Part shown: positions 1 to 9,376 of the stretch, in pieces
How the letters are laid out: each line of letters starts with the position of its first letter
Position numbering within the stretch: position 1 is the stretch's first letter
DNA from: Agrococcus sp. HG114
Lineage (GTDB): Bacteria; Actinomycetota; Actinomycetes; Actinomycetales; Microbacteriaceae
DNA: 60,869 nt
Reading direction: 5' to 3'
Assembly: GCF_024723325.1 (NCBI RefSeq)
Contig: NZ_JANQCH010000002.1
Coordinates: 1-60,869, forward strand
The notes under the pieces: model-generated
Databases searched by the model: none
The model's input: only the letters and a program-made list of their open reading frames with translations
What the model was told of the DNA's origin: nothing
Program-made: the position numbers and the translations under genes

Positions 1-133
1 CCCGGACCTGAGCGGCGCCTCCCGGACCTGAGCGGGGCCTCCCGCACGACGGCCGCCACTCACACGCCGCAACCGCCACTCACACGCCGCAACCGCCACT
101 CACACGCCGCAACCGCCACTCACACGCCGCACC
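1..133. repeat. 20-bp tandem repeats downstream of pgl
   Basis: Two different 20-bp tandem repeats sit side by side. Positions 1-20 and 21-40 are copies of a unit beginning CCCGGACCTGAGCGG, differing at one base. Positions 61-80, 81-100 and 101-120 are three identical copies of CACACGCCGCAACCGCCACT, with a half unit at 51-60 and a degenerate partial copy from 121. The array may continue to the left of the window. It lies just after the pgl stop codon. No coding role is visible. Confidence 0.9.
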
Positions 134-150
134 CGCGCGCGTCCGGACCG

Positions 151-846
151 CTAGAGGCGCGAGGCAGCGGCGGCGTCGAGCACGATCCGCGTCTCGAGCC
201 GGCCCGCGACGCCCGAGGCGGGCGCCTCGGCGACGTCGGCGCCGTCGAGCACGCGCGCCACCGCATCCGCCTTGTCGGCGCCGGCGACGACGAGCCACAC
301 CCGGTCGGATGCGTTGATCGCGTCGAGCGTGAAGCTCAGGCGCTCGGGCGGCGGCTTGGGGGAGTCGCGCACGGCGATGATGCGCGCACCGCGCTCGTGC
401 ACCCCCGGGAGCCCGGGGAAGAGCGAGGCGACGTGGGCGTCCGGACCCATGCCGAGGAGCGTCACGTCGATCGCGCCGAGCCGCTCGAGCAGCTCGGACG
501 CGCGCGCCGCCGCCTCGTCGAGGCTCGTGGCGCCAGCCGCCGGCAGCTCGAGCACGTGCTCGGCGGGGATGGGCACGCGGTCGAGCAGCGCCTCGCGGGC
601 CTGCCGCGCGTTCCGGTCGGGGGAGGCCGCGTCGACGAAGCGCTCATCGCTCCAGGTCAGGGCGACGCGCGACCAGTCGACGGGGAGCTCCGCGAGCGCG
701 GCGAGGAGCTCGGTGCCGACCGAGCCGCCGGTGAGCGCGATGGCCGCGCGGCCCCGCGCGGCGACGCTCGCCTCGATGAGCTCCGCGAGCTCGCGAGCGG
801 TCTCGCGCACGAGCGCGGCGCGGTCGGCGTGGACCGTGCGCCTCAT
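151..846 (-). CDS. pgl: 6-phosphogluconolactonase
   Basis: 231-aa DevB/SOL-type 6-phosphogluconolactonase, which hydrolyses 6-phosphogluconolactone in the oxidative pentose phosphate pathway in the cytoplasm. Visible family motifs are a glycine-rich GGSVGTELL near residues 40-48, TWSDERFV near 64-71, and GMGPDAHVASLFPG at 132-145. In the last motif the residue after the aspartate is alanine, where glycine is usual. The ATG overlaps the opcA stop as ATGA, so the start is chosen by translational coupling. It is the last gene of the tkt-tal-pgi-zwf-opcA-pgl operon. Length is normal for the family. Confidence 0.93.
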   Translation of the reverse strand: MRRTVHADRAALVRETARELAELIEASVAARGRAAIALTGGSVGTELLAALAELPVDWSRVALTWSDERFVDAASPDRNARQAREALLDRVPIPAEHVLELPAAGATSLDEAAARASELLERLGAIDVTLLGMGPDAHVASLFPGLPGVHERGARIIAVRDSPKPPPERLSFTLDAINASDRVWLVVAGADKADAVARVLDGADVAEAPASGVAGRLETRIVLDAAAASRL

Positions 847-1781
847 CGGTCGCCGCCGCGAGTCGAGAGGAGCACCTGCCGGTACATGTCGTCGGGCGCG
901 AGCTTGCGCAGCTCCTCGGCGAGCTGATCCTCGAGCCCGCGGGTCGAGAGCGCGACGTGGTGCTCCGGCTGGCCGGGCTGCCGGAGCACGCCGACCGAGT
1001 CGCGCACGCGCGTGAGCGACGACTCGCCGCTCGTGCGGTGCAGCTCGACCGCGTGCAGCCCGCTCGAGCCGGTGGGCGTGTCGCCCGCCTCGACCTTGTC
1101 GATCGGCACCTGCAGGCGCAGCTGCAGCCACGCGGCCATGAGGTGCACGCTCGGGTTCGAGAGGTCGCCGGAGACGAGCCCGCCGTGCACCGGCTCGAAC
1201 GGCGGCTGGTCGAGGAGCGCCGCGAGGTGGGCGCGCCAGTTCGTCAGGCGCGTCCACGCGAGGTCGGTGTCGCCCGGCTGGTAGCAGCCCGCGAGGGCGA
1301 GGATCGCCGCGCGCGGGTCGGCCTGCTTGCCCGAGTCGGTGATGCGGCGCTGCGAGATCTGCCCGAGCTGCGACGCGGAGGGCGTCTCGGGCATGAAGCT
1401 CGGCCACCACGCGACGACGGGCGCGTCGGGCAGGAGCAGCCCCTGCACGATGCCGAGCAGGTGGGACCCGAGCTCGCCGTAGCACTGCAGCAGCACGACC
1501 TCGCTCGCCCCGGCGTCGGCGCCCACGCGCAGCTCGGCGTCGAGCCGCGGCTCCTCGTTCGCGTTCACGTGGTCCGGGTTGCGGGAGACCACGATGACGC
1601 GCATGGGGTGCTCGCGCGAGGCCTGGTTCGCGGCGCGGATCGCCTCCTCCTCGGCCCCGATCTGCGTGTGGATGACGAGCGTGAGCACGCGGCCGAGCGC
1701 GACGACGCCGCCCTCCTCGCGGATCTCGAGCATCCGCCGCTGCACCTCGGCGGTCGTCGTGCGGGAGAGTCGGATGATCAC
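843..1781 (-). CDS. opcA: glucose-6-phosphate dehydrogenase assembly protein OpcA
   Basis: 312-aa OpcA family protein, known in cyanobacteria and actinobacteria as a factor for assembly or activation of glucose-6-phosphate dehydrogenase. It begins MIIRLSRTTTAEVQ and contains the typical middle segment PDAPVVAWWPS. The GTG start is supported by GGAGG five bases upstream (1787-1791) and by a GTGA overlap with the zwf stop. Its place between zwf and pgl is the usual actinobacterial order and fits a partnership with Zwf. The protein is full length and has no catalytic motif of its own. Confidence 0.92.
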   Translation of the reverse strand: MIIRLSRTTTAEVQRRMLEIREEGGVVALGRVLTLVIHTQIGAEEEAIRAANQASREHPMRVIVVSRNPDHVNANEEPRLDAELRVGADAGASEVVLLQCYGELGSHLLGIVQGLLLPDAPVVAWWPSFMPETPSASQLGQISQRRITDSGKQADPRAAILALAGCYQPGDTDLAWTRLTNWRAHLAALLDQPPFEPVHGGLVSGDLSNPSVHLMAAWLQLRLQVPIDKVEAGDTPTGSSGLHAVELHRTSGESSLTRVRDSVGVLRQPGQPEHHVALSTRGLEDQLAEELRKLAPDDMYRQVLLSTRGGDR

Positions 1782-3340
1782 GGTCGCCTCCAGTGCCGTC
1801 CGTCGCGCGCGAGCAGGTCGTGGGCGCTGCGCGGACCCCACGAGCCGGGCGCGTACTGGTCGATCGGTCCGCCCTCCGCCTCCCAGTGCTCCTCGATCGG
1901 GTCGAGGATCCGCCAGGAGAGCTCGACCTCCTCGTGCCGGGGGAACAGCGGCGGGTCGCCGAGCAGCACGTCGAGGATGAGCCGCTCGTACGCCTCGGGG
2001 CTCTCCTCGGTGAACGCGTGGCCGTAGCCGAAGTCCATCGTGACGTCGCGCACGTGCATCCCCGGGCCCGGGACCTTCGAGCCGAAGCGCATCGAGACGC
2101 CCTCGTCGGGCTGCACGCGGATGACGAGCGCGTTCTCGCTCATCGTGCGGATGTCGGACTCCTCGAACAGGTACTGCGAGGCGCGCTTGAAGACGATCGC
2201 GATCTCGGTCACCCGGCGCCCGAGCCGCTTGCCCGCCCGCAGGTAGAACGGCACGCCCGACCAGCGGCGCGTGTCGACCTCGAGCTTGATCGCCGCGAAC
2301 GTCTCGGTCGTGGAGTCGGGCCGCATGCCCTCCTCCTGCAGGAAGCCCTTCACGAGCGTCCCGCCGTGCCAGCCGGCGTCGTACTGCCCGCGCGCGCTCG
2401 AGCGGGCGAGCGGCAGCGGCACGCGCGCCGCGCGCAGCACCTTCTCCTTCTCGACGCGGAGGTCGGCCGCGTCGAACGACACGGGCTCCTCCATCGCGGT
2501 GAGCGCGAAGAGCTGCAGGAGGTGGTTCTGGATCACGTCGCGCGCGGCGCCGATGCCGTCGTAGTAGCCCGCGCGGCCGCCGACCCCGATGTCCTCCGCC
2601 ATCGTGATCTGCACGTGGTCGATGTGATTCGCGTTCCAGATCGGCTCCCACAGCGCGTTCGCGAACCGCAGCGCGAGGATGTTCTGCACCGTCTCCTTAC
2701 CGAGGTAGTGGTCGATGCGGAACACGCTGTCGGCGGGGAACACCGACTCGACCACCTGGTTGAGCTCGCGGGCCGATTCGAGGTCGTGCCCGAACGGCTT
2801 CTCGATCACGACGCGCCGCCACCGGTCGCCCTCGCCCTCCGCGAGCCCCGAGCGCTTGAGCTGCTGCGTGACGAGCGGGAACGCGTTCGGGGGGATGGAG
2901 AGGTAGAACGCGTGGTTCCCCATCGTGCCGCGCGTCTCGTCGAGCTCGGCGAGCACCTCGGCGAGCCGGTCGAAGGCCGCGTCGTCGTCGAAGTCGCCCT
3001 GCACGAAGCGGATGCCCTCGGCGAGCTGCCGCCACACCGACTCCCGGAACGCGGTGCGGGCGTGCTGCTGCACCGCCTCGCGCACCATGGCCGCGAACGA
3101 CTCGTCGCTCCACTCGCGCCGGCCGAAGCCGACGAGGCCGAAGCCCGGCGGCAGCAGCCCGCGGTTCGCGAGGTCGTAGACGGCCGGCAGCAGCTTCTTC
3201 CGCGCGAGGTCGCCCGTGACGCCGAAGAACGTCATCGCGTTGGGGCCCGGGATGCGCGTGAGGCGCTGGTCGGACGGGTCGCGCAGCGGGTTCTGGCCTG
3301 CGGCGATCTCGACGGCGCCCTCGGCCGCCGGCGCGGTCAT
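1778..3340 (-). CDS. zwf: glucose-6-phosphate 1-dehydrogenase
   Basis: 520-aa glucose-6-phosphate dehydrogenase, the NADP-linked entry step of the pentose phosphate pathway. The N-terminal Rossmann motif GVTGDLARKK is at about residues 40-49, and the substrate-binding/catalytic RIDHYLGKE lies near 205. The ATG start overlaps the pgi stop (ATGA) and follows an in-frame run that belongs to pgi in another frame. The first roughly 35 residues form a short extension before the nucleotide-binding fold. It is coupled by 4-nt overlaps to pgi upstream and opcA downstream. Confidence 0.96.
   Translation of the reverse strand: MTAPAAEGAVEIAAGQNPLRDPSDQRLTRIPGPNAMTFFGVTGDLARKKLLPAVYDLANRGLLPPGFGLVGFGRREWSDESFAAMVREAVQQHARTAFRESVWRQLAEGIRFVQGDFDDDAAFDRLAEVLAELDETRGTMGNHAFYLSIPPNAFPLVTQQLKRSGLAEGEGDRWRRVVIEKPFGHDLESARELNQVVESVFPADSVFRIDHYLGKETVQNILALRFANALWEPIWNANHIDHVQITMAEDIGVGGRAGYYDGIGAARDVIQNHLLQLFALTAMEEPVSFDAADLRVEKEKVLRAARVPLPLARSSARGQYDAGWHGGTLVKGFLQEEGMRPDSTTETFAAIKLEVDTRRWSGVPFYLRAGKRLGRRVTEIAIVFKRASQYLFEESDIRTMSENALVIRVQPDEGVSMRFGSKVPGPGMHVRDVTMDFGYGHAFTEESPEAYERLILDVLLGDPPLFPRHEEVELSWRILDPIEEHWEAEGGPIDQYAPGSWGPRSAHDLLARDGRHWRRP
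1787..1791 (-). promoter_or_regulatory. ribosome binding site deciding the opcA GTG start
   Basis: Read on the minus strand, GGAGG is followed by a five-base spacer and GTG. It lies inside the 3' end of zwf. It fixes the non-ATG start of opcA, because no suitably placed ATG exists nearby. Confidence 0.8.
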
Positions 3341-4932
3341 CGCGAGGCGAGCGCGAGGAGCCGGTCGAGCCCCTCGTCGAGGTCGGGGAGCGTGAGCGTG
3401 AGCACGGGCCTGCCGTGCTCGGCCAGCACGCTCGCGTCGCCCGACGCCTGCGCCTGGAGCAGCTGCCCGAACGTGAACGGCCGACCGGGGATCTCGAGGT
3501 CCTCGTGCGGCTGCCCGAGGAGCTGCAGGAAGACGCCGTTCGGCGTGCCGCCCTTGTGGTACTGCCCGGTCGAGTGCAGGAAGCGCGGCCCCCAGCCGAA
3601 GGTCACCGGCCGACCGGTGCGCGCGGCGAACGCCGCCCGCAGCCGCTCGAAGCGCGGCTGCCCGATGCGATCGAGGTAGGCGTGGATCGCGAGGTAGCCG
3701 TCGGCGCCGAGGCTCGCGAGCAGCGCGTCCACGGAGGCCTCGAGCGAGTCGCGCACGACGCCCGGGGTGCCGCGCAGCTCGACGCCCGCATCGACGGCGC
3801 CGGGAGCCGCGGGCGGCTCGAGCGCGTCGAGCAGGCCGCGGGCCGCGACCTTCGCCGACTCGACGTCCGGCTGGTCGAACGGGTTGATGCCGAGCAGCCG
3901 GCCGGCGACGGCGGTCGCGAACTCCCACACGAGCAGCTGCGCGCCGAGCGTGCCGGCGACCTCGATCTCGCCGTGCGCGACGTGCTGCGCCTCGCGCGCG
4001 GAGCCGACGAGCCGCACGACCTGGAGGTCGGGCAGGTCGGCCGAGAGCTCGGGCGCGTCCTTCTCGAGCACGACGGGCAGCAGGCCGACGCCGTCCTTGC
4101 CGGTCGACTCCGCGATGAGCTGCTCCGCCCAGTCGCCGAGGCCGACGATGTGCGTGCCGTCGGCGACGAAGCCGATCTTGTCGCGCAGCGGCCGCGTGCC
4201 CGCGATCGCCGCGGCGAGCCGCAGGCCCGGGTTGTCCTCGGCGTCCTCCGAGATCTCGGGGAGCGCGGCGAGCGCCTCCGCGAGGAGCTCGCGCACATCG
4301 ACGCCCGCGAGCCCCGCGGGCACGATGCCGAACGCGGTGAGCGCGGAGTAGCGGCCGCCGACGTTCGGGTCGGCGTTGAACACGCGGTAGCCGGCGCGCC
4401 GCGCGTCCTGGTCGAGCGGGGAGCCGGGGTCCGTCACGACGATGATCCGGTCGATCGGGTCGATGCCGGAGTCGCGGTAGGCCTGCTCGAACGCGCGGCG
4501 CTGGCTGTCGGTCTCGAGCGTCGACCCCGACTTCGACGAGACGACGAGCGCGGTGCGGGCGAGGCCGTCGCGCAGCGCCCGGCGCACCTGGCCGGGCTCG
4601 GTCGAGTCGAGCACCGTGAGGTGCACGCCCTCGGTGCGGGTGATGACCTCGGGCGCGAGCGACGAGCCCCCCATGCCCGCGAGCGCGATGCGGTCGACGC
4701 CGTGCTGGCGCAGCTGCTTGCGGAGCGCCTCGATGTCGTCGACGAGGCCCGCGCTCGAGGCGGCCGCCTCGACCCAGCCGAGCCGGATGGACGCCTCGGC
4801 CTCGGCGGCCTCGCCCCACAGGGTCGCGTCGCCCGAGACGAGCCGCCCGGCGACGCCGTCGACGACGAGCTGCGGCACGACCCGGTCGATCGCCTCCTTC
4901 GCGGGCCCCGAGGCCGTGATGATGAAGGTCAT
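3337..4932 (-). CDS. pgi: glucose-6-phosphate isomerase (SIS-domain type)
   Basis: 531-aa phosphoglucose isomerase interconverting glucose-6-P and fructose-6-P. It resembles the isomerase half of bifunctional transaldolase/isomerase proteins more than the classical long Pgi. [11 protein letters not shown] (near residue 80) and SKSGSTLET (near 135) are the sugar-phosphate binding motifs of two SIS folds, and the C-terminal part carries [16 protein letters not shown]. The start [10 protein letters not shown] is chosen because its ATG overlaps the tal stop. Lying directly after tal, it may descend from the same ancestral pairing as the fused enzyme (inference). Confidence 0.92.
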   Translation of the reverse strand: MTFIITASGPAKEAIDRVVPQLVVDGVAGRLVSGDATLWGEAAEAEASIRLGWVEAAASSAGLVDDIEALRKQLRQHGVDRIALAGMGGSSLAPEVITRTEGVHLTVLDSTEPGQVRRALRDGLARTALVVSSKSGSTLETDSQRRAFEQAYRDSGIDPIDRIIVVTDPGSPLDQDARRAGYRVFNADPNVGGRYSALTAFGIVPAGLAGVDVRELLAEALAALPEISEDAEDNPGLRLAAAIAGTRPLRDKIGFVADGTHIVGLGDWAEQLIAESTGKDGVGLLPVVLEKDAPELSADLPDLQVVRLVGSAREAQHVAHGEIEVAGTLGAQLLVWEFATAVAGRLLGINPFDQPDVESAKVAARGLLDALEPPAAPGAVDAGVELRGTPGVVRDSLEASVDALLASLGADGYLAIHAYLDRIGQPRFERLRAAFAARTGRPVTFGWGPRFLHSTGQYHKGGTPNGVFLQLLGQPHEDLEIPGRPFTFGQLLQAQASGDASVLAEHGRPVLTLTLPDLDEGLDRLLALASR

Positions 4933-6044
4933 GCGCCCGCTCCCGCCGAGTCGAGGTGGCCCTGGACGGTCTCGACGAGCTCTGCCCACGATGCGTCGAA
5001 CTTCTCGAGGCCCTCGCGCTCGAGCAGCTCGACGACCTCGGTGTACGAGACGCCGACGCGCTCGAGCGCGTCGAGCACCGCCTCGGCCTCGTCACCGCGG
5101 CCGGAGACGCGGTCGCCCGCGATCTCGCCGTGGTCGGCGACCGCCTCGAGCGTCTTCTCGGGCATCGTGTTGACGGTCTGCGGCGCGACGAGCTCGGTGA
5201 CGTAGAGCGTGTCGGGCAGCGACGGGTCCTTGACCCCCGTCGACGCCCACAGCGGCCGCTGGGTGTTGGCGCCCGCGGCGAGCAGCGTCTGCGCGCGCTC
5301 GGTCGCGAAGGCCTCCTGCCAGACGCGGTAGGCGAGGTGCGCGTTCGCGACGCCCGCCTTGCCCTTGAGCGCGAGCGCCTCGTCGGTGCCGATCGCGTCC
5401 AGGCGCTTGTCGATCTCCGTGTCGACGCGCGAGACGAAGAACGATGCGACCGAGTGGATGCTCGAGAGGTCGTGCCCGGCCTGCTGGGCGCGCTCGAGGC
5501 CCGTGAGGTAGGCGTTGATGACGTCGCGGTAGCGGTCGAGCGAGAAGATCAGCGTCACGTTGACGCTGATGCCCGCGCCGATCGTCGCGGCGATCGCCTC
5601 GAGCCCCTCCTGCGTCGCGGGGATCTTGATGAGCACGTTCTCGCGGCCGACGCGCTCGTGGAGCTCGGCCGCCTGCGCGACGGTGCCCGCGGTGTCGCGC
5701 GCGAGACCCGGCTCGACCTCGATCGACACGCGGCCGTCGAAGCCCGCGGTGGATGCGTAGACGTCGGCGAAGAGGTCGCATGCCTCGGCGACGTCCTCGG
5801 TCGTGAGCGCCGTGATGACCTCGTCGACGCCCGCCCCGTCGGCGGCGAGCTCGTGGATCGCCGCCTCGTAGGACTCGCCCTTCGCGATCGCGTTCGCGAA
5901 GATCGTCGGGTTGGTCGTGACGCCCACGACGTTGCGGTCGGTGATGAGCGCCGCGAGCGTGCCGCTCGTGATGCGCTCGCGGGAGAGGTCGTCGAGCCAG
6001 ATGCTGACGCCCGCGTCGGAGAGGGCCTGCGTGTTCTCGTTCAT
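4929..6044 (-). CDS. tal: transaldolase
   Basis: 371-aa actinobacterial-type transaldolase of the non-oxidative pentose phosphate pathway. The Schiff-base lysine lies in NVLIKIPAT, in the middle of the protein, and [14 protein letters not shown] near residue 40 is the N-terminal family signature. The start has GGAGG seven bases upstream. It follows tkt after 23 nt and overlaps pgi by 4 nt. It is longer than the short bacterial transaldolases, as usual for this subfamily. Confidence 0.95.
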   Translation of the reverse strand: MNENTQALSDAGVSIWLDDLSRERITSGTLAALITDRNVVGVTTNPTIFANAIAKGESYEAAIHELAADGAGVDEVITALTTEDVAEACDLFADVYASTAGFDGRVSIEVEPGLARDTAGTVAQAAELHERVGRENVLIKIPATQEGLEAIAATIGAGISVNVTLIFSLDRYRDVINAYLTGLERAQQAGHDLSSIHSVASFFVSRVDTEIDKRLDAIGTDEALALKGKAGVANAHLAYRVWQEAFATERAQTLLAAGANTQRPLWASTGVKDPSLPDTLYVTELVAPQTVNTMPEKTLEAVADHGEIAGDRVSGRGDEAEAVLDALERVGVSYTEVVELLEREGLEKFDASWAELVETVQGHLDSAGAGA

Positions 6045-6067
6045 GTCCGTGCCTCCTGCCGGCCCGC

Positions 6068-8182
6068 TCAGCGGGCTGCCTCGATGGATTCGCGAGCGGC
6101 CTGCGCGACCGCCTCGGCGGTGAAGCCGAACTCGCGGAAGAGCGTCTGCCAGTCGGCGCTCGCGCCGAAGTGGTCGATCGCGACCGAGCGGCCCGCGTCG
6201 CCGACGATGCCGCGCCACGTGAGCGCGGAGCCGGCCTCGACCGACACGCGCGCGCGGACGCCCGCCGGCAGCACCGACTCGCGGTACTCGTCGCTCTGCT
6301 CGGCGAACCACTCGAGCGACGGCGCGGCGACGACGCGCGCCGCGATGCCGTCGGCCTGGAGCTGCTCACGCGCGGCGAGCGCGAGCTGCACCTCGGAGCC
6401 CGTCGCGATGAGGATCACGTCGGGGGAGCCGCCGCGCGCCTCGGCGAGCACGTACGCGCCCTTCGCGACGTTGGAGGCGTGCGCGAGCGCATCGCCCGTC
6501 GCGTCGCCGTCGCCGCGCTCGAGCACGGGGATGTTCTGGCGGGTGAGGGCGATGCCCACGGGCCGGTCGCGGCGCTCGAGGATCGTCTTCCACGCCCACG
6601 CCGTCTCGTTCGCGTCGGAGGGCCGCACGACCTCGAAGCCGGGGATCGCGCGCAGCGTCGCGAGCTGCTCGATCGGCTGGTGCGTCGGGCCGTCCTCGCC
6701 GAGCGCGACCGAGTCGTGCGTCCAGACGTGGATGGGGTGCACGCCCATGAGCGCCGCGAGCCGCAGCGCCGGGCGCTGGTAGTCGCTGAAGATGAGGAAC
6801 GTGCCGCCGTAGGGGCGCGTGGGCCCGTGCAGCACGATGCCGTTGAGGATCGCGGCCATGGCGTGCTCGCGGATGCCGAAGTGCATCGTGCGGCCCGCGG
6901 GGGAGGCGTCGGGCCACGCGGTGGTCGCGTGGTCGGCGGGCGCGAACGAGCCCTTGCCCTCGAGCGTCGTGTTGTTCGACTCCGCGAGGTCCGCCGAGCC
7001 GCCCCACAGCTCGGGCAGCACGTCGGCGAGCGCGTTGAGCACCTTGCCGGACGCGGCGCGGGTCGAGACCTCGGTGCCCGCCTCGAACGTCGGCAGCGCA
7101 TCCTCGACCCCGTCCGGGAGCGCGCCCGAGAGCAGCCGGTCGAGGAGCGCCTTGCGCTCGGGGTTCGCCTTCGCCCAGATGTCGAAGCGGCGCTGCCACG
7201 CGGTGCGCGCGTGCTCGGCGCGCTGCGCGGCGTGCTGGCGCGTGTACTCGATGACGGCGTCCTCGACCTGGAAGGTGCGCTCGGGGTCGAAGCCGAGCAC
7301 CTGCTTGACCGCGGCGACCTCGTCGGCGCCGAGCTTCGAGCCGTGGATCTTGCCGGTGCCCTGCTTCGTCGGCGCCGGCCACCCGATGATCGTCTTCAGG
7401 ATGATGAGGCTCGGCCGGCCGGTGTCGGCCTTCGCCTCCTCGATCGCCGCGTGCAGCGCCTCGACGTCCTCGACGTACTCGTCGGCGACCGGGTCGTCGC
7501 CCGTGCGCCACGCGACCTCGAGCACCTGCCAGCCGTACGCCTCGTAGCGGGCCCGCACATCCTCGGTGAAGGCGATGTCGACGTCGTCCTCGATCGAGAT
7601 GGCGTTCGAGTCGTAGATCGCGATGAGGCGGCCGAGGCGCTGGTGGCCCGCGAGCGAGCCTGCCTCGCTCGTGACGCCCTCCTGCAGGTCGCCGTCGCCG
7701 GCGATCACGTACGTGTAGTGGTCGAAGGGGCTCTCGCCGTCGGCCGTGTCGGGGTCGAGCAGCTCGCGCTCGAAGCGCTGCGCGTAGGCGAAGCCGACCG
7801 CCGACGCGAGGCCCTGGCCGAGCGGCCCGGTCGTGATCTCGACGCCCTTCGTGTGGCCGTACTCCGGGTGGCCCGGCGTGCGGGAGCCCCACGTGCGCAG
7901 CGCCTCGAGGTCGCTCTTCTCGAGCCCGGAGCCGGTGAGGTACAGCTGGATGTACTGCGTGAGGGAGGAATGGCCGACCGAGAGGATGAACCGGTCCCGT
8001 CCGAGCCAGCGGTCGTCCGCCGGGTCGCGGTCCATCACCTTCTGGAACAGGAGGTGCGCGACGGGCGCGAGGCTCATCGCCGTGCCGGGGTGGCCGTTGC
8101 CCACCTTCTCGACAGCGTCTGCGGCGAGCACGCGGGCGGTGTCGACGGCGCGCTGGTCGTCGGTGGTCCATTCGAATGCCAA
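6068..8182 (-). CDS. tkt: transketolase (TTG start)
   Basis: 704-aa thiamine-diphosphate-dependent transketolase. The ThDP/Mg motif runs from GDGDLQEG to YDSNAIS, with NGHPGTAMS near the N-terminus. A transketolase pyrimidine-binding domain ([13 protein letters not shown]) and a C-terminal domain follow. The only start with a proper ribosome site is TTG, encoding (M)AFEWTTDDQ, preceded by AAGGAG at a five-base spacing. Upstream in-frame sequence runs into the promoter region and is not transketolase-like. It is the first gene of the minus-strand operon. A likely -10 (TATGCT) lies 60 nt upstream. Confidence 0.95.
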   Translation of the reverse strand: MAFEWTTDDQRAVDTARVLAADAVEKVGNGHPGTAMSLAPVAHLLFQKVMDRDPADDRWLGRDRFILSVGHSSLTQYIQLYLTGSGLEKSDLEALRTWGSRTPGHPEYGHTKGVEITTGPLGQGLASAVGFAYAQRFERELLDPDTADGESPFDHYTYVIAGDGDLQEGVTSEAGSLAGHQRLGRLIAIYDSNAISIEDDVDIAFTEDVRARYEAYGWQVLEVAWRTGDDPVADEYVEDVEALHAAIEEAKADTGRPSLIILKTIIGWPAPTKQGTGKIHGSKLGADEVAAVKQVLGFDPERTFQVEDAVIEYTRQHAAQRAEHARTAWQRRFDIWAKANPERKALLDRLLSGALPDGVEDALPTFEAGTEVSTRAASGKVLNALADVLPELWGGSADLAESNNTTLEGKGSFAPADHATTAWPDASPAGRTMHFGIREHAMAAILNGIVLHGPTRPYGGTFLIFSDYQRPALRLAALMGVHPIHVWTHDSVALGEDGPTHQPIEQLATLRAIPGFEVVRPSDANETAWAWKTILERRDRPVGIALTRQNIPVLERGDGDATGDALAHASNVAKGAYVLAEARGGSPDVILIATGSEVQLALAAREQLQADGIAARVVAAPSLEWFAEQSDEYRESVLPAGVRARVSVEAGSALTWRGIVGDAGRSVAIDHFGASADWQTLFREFGFTAEAVAQAARESIEAAR

Positions 8183-8187
8183 AGCGG

Positions 8188-8193
8188 CTCCTT
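8188..8193 (-). promoter_or_regulatory. ribosome binding site deciding the tkt TTG start
   Basis: AAGGAG on the minus strand is five bases from the TTG codon. It is a near-consensus site and the reason for calling a TTG start. Confidence 0.75.
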
Positions 8194-8242
8194 CTTCTGG
8201 CGGCACGGAGCCGCGGCGATGCGGAGGGGATGCGACCCGACC

Positions 8243-8248
8243 AGCATA
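8243..8248 (-). promoter_or_regulatory. -10 element, tkt operon
   Basis: TATGCT on the minus strand fits the actinobacterial TANNNT -10 pattern and would give a leader of about 50 nt before tkt. No convincing -35 is seen. Confidence 0.5.
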
Positions 8249-8305
8249 GTGAGCGAGCGCATGGCGGCCCGGGGCCATTCCCGCACCGTGACGCCGCGCG
8301 TCGGA

Positions 8306-8311
8306 TAGGAT
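8306..8311 (+). promoter_or_regulatory. -10 element, ctaB
   Basis: TAGGAT on the plus strand is divergent from the tkt -10 about 60 bp away and would give a leader of about 45 nt. The in-frame ATG at 8310 overlaps this hexamer and is therefore an unlikely start. Confidence 0.55.
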
Positions 8312-8363
8312 GGAGGTCGGCTCTCGCCCCTCCCATCCGCCCCGTCGAACAGGATCCCGCTGC

Positions 8364-9305
8364 ATGTCGAACGCGACCTCGTCCGGCGTCGCGGCGCCCG
8401 CGGCGGAGCCGGCGCAGCGGGCGAGCCTCCGGGCGAAGGCGGCCGCCTACGTCGCGCTCACGAAGCCGCGCGTGATCGAGCTGCTGCTCGTGACGGCGCT
8501 CCCGACGATGTTCCTGGCGGCGGATGGGGTGCCGCCGCTCGGCGCGCTCGTCGCGACCCTGGTCGGCGGGTTCCTCAGTGCCGGCAGCGCCAACGCGTTC
8601 AACATGATCATCGATCGCGACATCGACCGGGTCATGCACCGCACGCAGCACCGCCCGCTCGTGACCGGCGCGCTCTCCGTCGCCGAGGCGCGCGCGTTCG
8701 CGTGGACCCTCGCGGTCGTCTCGACGCTCGTGCTCGGCGTGTTCGCGAACTGGCTCGCCGCGGCGCTGTCGATCGCGGCCATCGCCTTCTACGTGCTCGT
8801 CTACACGATGCTGCTGAAGCGCCGCACCGAGCAGAACATCGTGTGGGGCGGGATCGCCGGCTGCTTCCCGGTCGTGATCGGCTGGGCGGGCGTGACCGGC
8901 TCGCTCGACTGGCCCGCGTGGATCCTGTTCGCGCTCGTGTTCCTCTGGACCCCCGCGCACTACTGGCCGCTGTCGATGAAGTACCGCGACGACTACGAGG
9001 CGGCCGACGTGCCGATGCTCGCGGTCGTCCGCGGACGCCCGATGGTCGGCATCCAGGTGATCCTCTACGCGTGGGCTTCGCTCGCGTGCACGCTCCTGCT
9101 CATCCCCGTCGGGGGCATGGGCTGGCTCTACAGCGGCGTCGCCGTCATCGCGGGCGCGTGGTTCGTGGGGGAGGCGCACGGCCTCTACGCGCGCGCGATC
9201 CGCGGCGAGCGCGAGGTGCGGGCGATGCGCGTGTTCCACGCGTCGAACACGTACCTGACGCTCATCTTCCTCGCCGTCGGCGTCGACCCGCTCCTGCCGT
9301 TCTGA
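8364..9305 (+). CDS. ctaB: heme o synthase (protoheme IX farnesyltransferase)
   Basis: 313-aa UbiA-family prenyltransferase that farnesylates heme b to heme o for aa3-type cytochrome oxidase, in the plasma membrane. The first prenyl-diphosphate motif is [18 protein letters not shown], and a second aspartate-rich loop is [13 protein letters not shown]. About eight or nine membrane helices are seen. MSNATSS is taken as the start because an earlier in-frame ATG sits inside the -10 box; the ribosome site (AGGAT) is weak. It is divergent from tkt, as in Mycobacterium. ctaA, the next enzyme of heme A synthesis, lies 2 kb away. Confidence 0.93.
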   Translation: MSNATSSGVAAPAAEPAQRASLRAKAAAYVALTKPRVIELLLVTALPTMFLAADGVPPLGALVATLVGGFLSAGSANAFNMIIDRDIDRVMHRTQHRPLVTGALSVAEARAFAWTLAVVSTLVLGVFANWLAAALSIAAIAFYVLVYTMLLKRRTEQNIVWGGIAGCFPVVIGWAGVTGSLDWPAWILFALVFLWTPAHYWPLSMKYRDDYEAADVPMLAVVRGRPMVGIQVILYAWASLACTLLLIPVGGMGWLYSGVAVIAGAWFVGEAHGLYARAIRGEREVRAMRVFHASNTYLTLIFLAVGVDPLLPF

Positions 9306-9337
9306 CGACGGGCTCGCGGCGACGCGTCCGCCCGCAG

Positions 9338-9343
9338 TAGGGT
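9338..9343 (+). promoter_or_regulatory. -10 element for the membrane protein gene at 9377
   Basis: TAGGGT lies 33 bases upstream of the ATG, in the ctaB-membrane protein gap. Confidence 0.45.
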
Positions 9344-9376
9344 CGCCGCTGTCGTCACCTGCAGAGTCGAGGGCGG

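Noticed and set aside
1-133. Tandem repeats as a CRISPR array
   Set aside because: The units are contiguous with no unique spacers, and no cas genes are present.
1778-5095. A 1105-codon frame that could suggest a giant protein ending in Zwf
   Set aside because: The N-terminal 580 residues are a shadow of pgi. The Zwf part starts at 3340 with an ATGA overlap.
8310-8312. Alternative ctaB start ATG 54 nt upstream
   Set aside because: It lies inside the TAGGAT -10 hexamer and adds residues unlike other CtaB N-termini.
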